DNA from: Butyrivibrio sp. XPD2002
Lineage (GTDB): Bacteria > Bacillota > Clostridia > Lachnospirales > Lachnospiraceae
Direction of reading: 5' to 3'
Assembly (NCBI RefSeq): GCF_000423945.1
Contig: NZ_AUIY01000018.1
Coordinates: 1 to 64,000, forward strand
DNA length: 64,000 nucleotides
The notes below the pieces were generated by a model, which saw nothing but the letters and a program-made list of their open reading frames with translations, searched no databases and had not been told where the DNA came from. Each line of letters begins with the position of its first letter. Position 1 is the stretch's first letter. Shown here in pieces: positions 60,889-64,000 of the stretch. Made by a program: the position numbers and the translations under genes.

Positions 60889-63021
60889 TTAGTTTGCTTC
60901 TTCTGCTTCCTCTTCTTCCTCAAAATCATATACTGCCTTATTATCTTTCAAGGTAAATGGAACAGTCTCTGTACTAATAGTATTTCCGATCACATCCTGA
61001 ATAACATAGGAATAACCATAGGTTCCGGAAGGAAGGTTCTTTTCTTCCACATGAAGATTCCTTGTTATTTCTATAGCCTCTCCCTTTTTATATATAAAAT
61101 TCTTAGTTATAGGGTCGATATCGGGGTAAAGGAAGCTAACAGTCACTCCCTCAAAATCCTTTAGCGACCAAGTTCCTCTGCTCGGTATTTCTGTGTTTTC
61201 CACGTCATATTCACTCTTTAAAAATCCATATAGCTCATAGCTTGCTTCATCGTCTCCGTCACCCGGAAAATAAGCAAGAAGAAGTTTCATTATCTGACCC
61301 TGCATATAATCTATAGGTAACACACCATTATATTTATTGGGGTCAACTTTTTCTATATATACCGGAATAGAGTATCTGCTACATGACTGTGCCTCATTTT
61401 CTAGCTCCATATACAGATAAGAATTACCAAGTACAGGCCATTTACCATTAAACTGTGCAGGGAATTTTGCATCATCAAAACTGCCTCCCATTTCCGTACG
61501 GGTTCCCATAGGTTCAAGTGAACCATCCTTACCTATCTTGTAAAGCACATAGTCTATTGAAACTATACCCTGCATTCCATTAGTTACATTAAGAGTAAGG
61601 TCACCCTCGTCATTAAGTGTAAGCTTTGTATCAACATGATATTCATCGTAAGTAATGTCAGGTACCCTTTTCCTGTTTTCATATACCCAGTCAGGAGCAT
61701 CCCAGTCCATATGTACAGAATCAAGATATGCAAGATATGCACAGCTCTTGGATACACGCACAAATCTCTCAAGATTTCTTGCAAAAGCTCTGGTGCCATC
61801 GTAGTATGACAATCCATGCGAATAACTTCTTCCTGTACCTTTCACATTATGCTTTACTGCCTTCATGACTGCCTTCTGAAGGTTATTTGCTTCTGTTGTT
61901 ATCACTCCGCTTCTTCTGGTCTTCTTGGCAAGGTCAACAATATCTACAAGATTATGACTTTTCCCACCATAATGCTCGGCTTTTTCTGCATAATACCTGA
62001 ATTTGCTATATTCTTCAGGTTTGTGAACAAGTTGTAGTGCCTTGTCGAAAAATGCGTCGAAGGCCTTTTCTACCTCATCTATTTCACTTAAGTCGATTAC
62101 TGAAAATGTAAGCATTTTTAATGTTGATTCGTCACCTTCCTCAACATATTTTTGCGTAGTAACATCACAAAACTCATTACCAATTTCTCTTCCATCGCAT
62201 TCGGGAACATCATACAAAAACTGAAGCCACCCTGTATATGCAGTTCCTTCGCCAGCCAGCACTTCCTCAGAAGCAGCCAGATACTTTGCATAATTCTTGA
62301 CACATGAACACATCTCAATTGTAGCCATAAGGCAACAGTCAGTCACAATCAGTTCAAACTCTGTGCCTGCTCTTTTTAGTGCACTTTCCATATCATATAG
62401 CGTCATCAAACTATTCTCGTGCAATTCATCACAAATGAGACCTACTTCTGAACCACCGCCATGATCCCACATCACAAGCATATACTTCTCTGCGGGATAC
62501 GTTTTTGTACTCCATGTAATAAAATCGCTGAGTGTATAACCTGAAGCCATGTTCTGAAGCGGTTTTTCATCTACCAGCACAAAGCCATCCTTACCATACT
62601 CAAAACGCTGTGTTTTTGTAGGGTCAGCACCTATGTCTATCTTATCAGTTTGCCACTTCCTGGTTCCTCCGGTCTGTATAACAACATTCACAGAGTCACT
62701 AGGCTCTGTTTTAGATATTTCATTCAAATTAAAGGAAGCTTGCCCGCCCTTCGACTCTAAGTCTGTTGCGCACAGATAGATCATAACGGTCCAATCTTTC
62801 TTGGATGCATTTTTTTCTGAAGTTTCTTTATCGTCCTTAGCTTCTTCCTTAGCTTCTTCCTTTTCTTCAGCGTCGTCTTTGCTCTCATCTGTAGTCTCTT
62901 GGGCAGACTCTTCCTGTACGTCACCTTCCGACGCAGCAAGGCTTACATTTGTGAAAGACATGCTCACCATAGCAGCAAGCGCCACAACTGATATCATTCT
63001 TTTCCAATACGAATATTTCAT
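60889..63021 (-). CDS. Secreted clostripain-family (C11) cysteine protease
   Basis: 710 residues. Signal peptide 1-30 ending SLAA, a Glu/Lys-rich linker to ~73, then the C11 core: DWTVMIYLCATDLES, MLVMWDHGGGS with catalytic His187, and ELIVTDCCLMATIEM with catalytic Cys230. The last ~250 residues form beta domains (LTLNDEGDLTLNVTNGMQGI). C11 enzymes cut after Arg or Lys and often self-activate. ATG 63021 is chosen for GAGGGGG. No cell-wall anchor is seen at the acidic C-terminus. Confidence 0.9.
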   Translation of the reverse strand: MKYSYWKRMISVVALAAMVSMSFTNVSLAASEGDVQEESAQETTDESKDDAEEKEEAKEEAKDDKETSEKNASKKDWTVMIYLCATDLESKGGQASFNLNEISKTEPSDSVNVVIQTGGTRKWQTDKIDIGADPTKTQRFEYGKDGFVLVDEKPLQNMASGYTLSDFITWSTKTYPAEKYMLVMWDHGGGSEVGLICDELHENSLMTLYDMESALKRAGTEFELIVTDCCLMATIEMCSCVKNYAKYLAASEEVLAGEGTAYTGWLQFLYDVPECDGREIGNEFCDVTTQKYVEEGDESTLKMLTFSVIDLSEIDEVEKAFDAFFDKALQLVHKPEEYSKFRYYAEKAEHYGGKSHNLVDIVDLAKKTRRSGVITTEANNLQKAVMKAVKHNVKGTGRSYSHGLSYYDGTRAFARNLERFVRVSKSCAYLAYLDSVHMDWDAPDWVYENRKRVPDITYDEYHVDTKLTLNDEGDLTLNVTNGMQGIVSIDYVLYKIGKDGSLEPMGTRTEMGGSFDDAKFPAQFNGKWPVLGNSYLYMELENEAQSCSRYSIPVYIEKVDPNKYNGVLPIDYMQGQIMKLLLAYFPGDGDDEASYELYGFLKSEYDVENTEIPSRGTWSLKDFEGVTVSFLYPDIDPITKNFIYKKGEAIEITRNLHVEEKNLPSGTYGYSYVIQDVIGNTISTETVPFTLKDNKAVYDFEEEEEAEEAN

Positions 63022-63173
63022 CAAAACCCCCTCAAAATAAAACACAGCCAACAGTACATATATTATCTGACACTAATTATTATGAACTATCAGTATAAAA
63101 ATCCGATAAATTGTACATTAATTTGTTATAAAAAAGTTATGTACAAAGGCATCCATTTTCCGCGATATATCAA

Positions 63174-63207
63174 ATACGATAGTCTCAAATGTGACCCTCG
63201 TTCAACA
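63174..63207 (-). repeat. 34-bp repeat, copy upstream of the clostripain gene
   Basis: Second copy of the 60741-60774 element with one change (GTCTC for GTCAC). It lies 153-186 bases upstream of the clostripain start. Confidence 0.75.
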
Positions 63208-63320
63208 CATAACAAACTGCTTGGTAAATCCAGATGAAGTCAATGCCAGATGTTCATGTGCCTATAGCCCAATATGTTTAACTGTTAATAAAGAAATCAA
63301 ATAAGGTCAAGTAGCCTAAA

Positions 63321-63547
63321 TTGCCATTCGGGCAATAACTACGCGAAAAATGGTCAAACAGGGATTTCTCGCGTAGGAAATGACCACCTAAAAGCAATCG
63401 ACTACGTGAAAATTGCTTAGGAATAGATAAGACTCGTAGGAAAGAGCTAATACGAAGGCAGAAACTACTTGATAAATACTAAAACCCAGGCAGGGACAAG
63501 TAGAAAAGACAATATTGCTGCTAAATCCTACGCGAAAATAGTCGAAA
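63321..63547. other. Intergenic region of interleaved inverted repeats
   Basis: No gene is visible from 63208 to 63636. CTACGCGA (63339-63346) pairs with TCGCGTAG (63369-63376), and TGGTCA (63351-63356) pairs with TGACCA (63381-63386). The two pairings interleave, as in a pseudoknot. A hairpin AAGCAAT/ATTGCTT (63392-63398 with 63412-63418) follows. TACGCGAAAA or TACGTGAAAA recurs at 63340, 63403 and 63528. Possible noncoding RNA or protein-binding array. Confidence 0.4.
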
Positions 63548-63636
63548 AAACAAAGTGGTGTTATTGTGTGAACAGATGGTGCTCAATTGAGAATTGGGTG
63601 GGCTCACAGTCCGAAATATTCAATATGACCTAAGAC

Positions 63637-63677
63637 AAAAATAATCCCGAGGACACGTTGACCTCGGGATTATTTTT
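63637..63677. terminator. Bidirectional terminator
   Basis: AAAATAATCCCGAGG/CCTCGGGATTATTTTT forms a stem of about 15 bp with A and T runs on the two sides. It ends the small membrane protein gene at 63687. Confidence 0.88.
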
Positions 63678-63686
63678 ATGGGGCAT

Positions 63687-63866
63687 TTACTGCTTTTCAT
63701 TTTCCGGTTCTGTTTTCTTATTTATACGTGCAGCTACAGCAAAGCTTGACGCTGCCACAAAGAATACGGCTCCCAGTCCAAAATGATTATCTGCTATCTG
63801 GAATACAGCTGAAGCATACAGAAGTGTTGCTGCAAGTGCATTCCACTTTGAAATATTTGCTCTCAT
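63687..63866 (-). CDS. Small membrane protein (59 aa)
   Basis: Two hydrophobic segments (WNALAATLLYASAVFQIA; FGLGAVFFVAASSFAVAA) and a charged tail. ATG 63866 is chosen for AAGGAG 7 bases upstream. Family unknown. It follows another small membrane protein gene that runs off the window. Confidence 0.7.
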   Translation of the reverse strand: MRANISKWNALAATLLYASAVFQIADNHFGLGAVFFVAASSFAVAARINKKTEPENEKQ

Positions 63867-63900
63867 CTCAATACTCCTTTCAAAGTTTAAAACTATAATA

Positions 63901-64000
63901 TTACTTGTTATCTTCCTGATCTTTGCGGCCCTCATCGTCATATAGGCCAAAAACAATTGCCCACAGGAATCCCATACAAACTCCCATCACCCAGCTGTGC
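63901..64000 (-). CDS. C-terminal end of a small membrane protein, cut by the window edge
   Basis: The frame enters at the right edge and ends at TAA 63901-63903: HSWVMGVCMGFLWAIVFGLY followed by an acidic tail DDEGRKDQEDNK. The pattern resembles short Firmicute membrane proteins encoded near the next gene. Start not in the window. Confidence 0.5.
   Translation of the reverse strand, partial: HSWVMGVCMGFLWAIVFGLYDDEGRKDQEDNK

Overview
The window looks like an AT-rich Gram-positive chromosome of the Lachnospiraceae type (Butyrivibrio, Lachnospira or a relative). This is inferred from the gene families: AgrC/LytTR two-component systems, DUF6483, DUF6077 and DUF6033-like proteins, a clostripain, lipoproteins with Firmicute lipoboxes, strong AGGAGG ribosome binding sites, and a Firmicute-style sugar ABC importer with no ATPase of its own. 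I saw no rRNA, tRNA, CRISPR array or intact insertion sequence.

Region 1 (1-9.1 kb) is a patchwork of small accessory genes and decayed fragments. It holds an Ig-like (BIG2) remnant, a DUF234-type ATPase, a PadR regulator translationally coupled to an FtsW-like protein, a truncated copy of an EF-hand gene whose full copy lies at 9.2 kb, an XRE-TPR regulator, a type III toxin-antitoxin locus (ToxN/AbiQ-like toxin preceded by three 41-42 bp RNA repeats and a terminator), a TfoX-like gene with a decayed second copy, an acetyltransferase and an AAA-ATPase fragment.

Region 2 (9.2-23.1 kb, all on the minus strand) is the most unusual part. Two AgrC-like kinase/LytTR regulator pairs are embedded among proteins with no signal peptide: an EF-hand protein, two proteins with FliD-C-like segments, a DUF5610-like protein, a pair of paralogous coiled-coil proteins, a further coiled-coil protein and a DUF6033-like protein. 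A BlaI/BlaR1 pair with a perfect 13-bp operator sits in the middle. Each LytTR operon has a two-half-site motif with exactly 21-bp spacing upstream of the regulator, and a second one just after the kinase stop codon, in front of the next structural gene. The two modules use different half-site sequences. Four of the structural proteins end in a similar short acidic/hydrophobic tail. I propose this as a candidate undescribed system, possibly axial-like proteins exported by a flagellar-type route under quorum-like control. The mechanism is inference.

Region 3 (23.3-36.7 kb) contains an ECF sigma/anti-sigma pair, two XRE regulators, lipoproteins, a CIRCE-controlled Hsp20, remnants of pyrrolidone-carboxylate peptidase and of an Abi-family gene, a large zinc-ribbon/Sel1/DUF4145-like protein and a HicAB toxin-antitoxin pair.

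Region 4 (36.8-58.6 kb) is a pectin-oligosaccharide utilisation locus. An AraC regulator diverges from a sugar ABC importer, which is followed by acetylesterase, an exporter-type ABC protein, GH105, GH28, CE8, an epimerase-like protein, then uxaC, uxaB, uxaA, kdgK, kduI, kduD, eda and GH43. None of the hydrolases or esterases has a signal peptide, so imported esterified oligogalacturonides would be trimmed in the cytoplasm and converted through KDG and KDPG to pyruvate and glyceraldehyde-3-phosphate.

Region 5 (58.7-64 kb) has a DUF6077-type membrane protein pair, a secreted clostripain-family protease, a 34-bp repeat lying upstream of both of these units, a 400-bp intergenic stretch rich in interleaved inverted repeats, and small membrane proteins at the edge.
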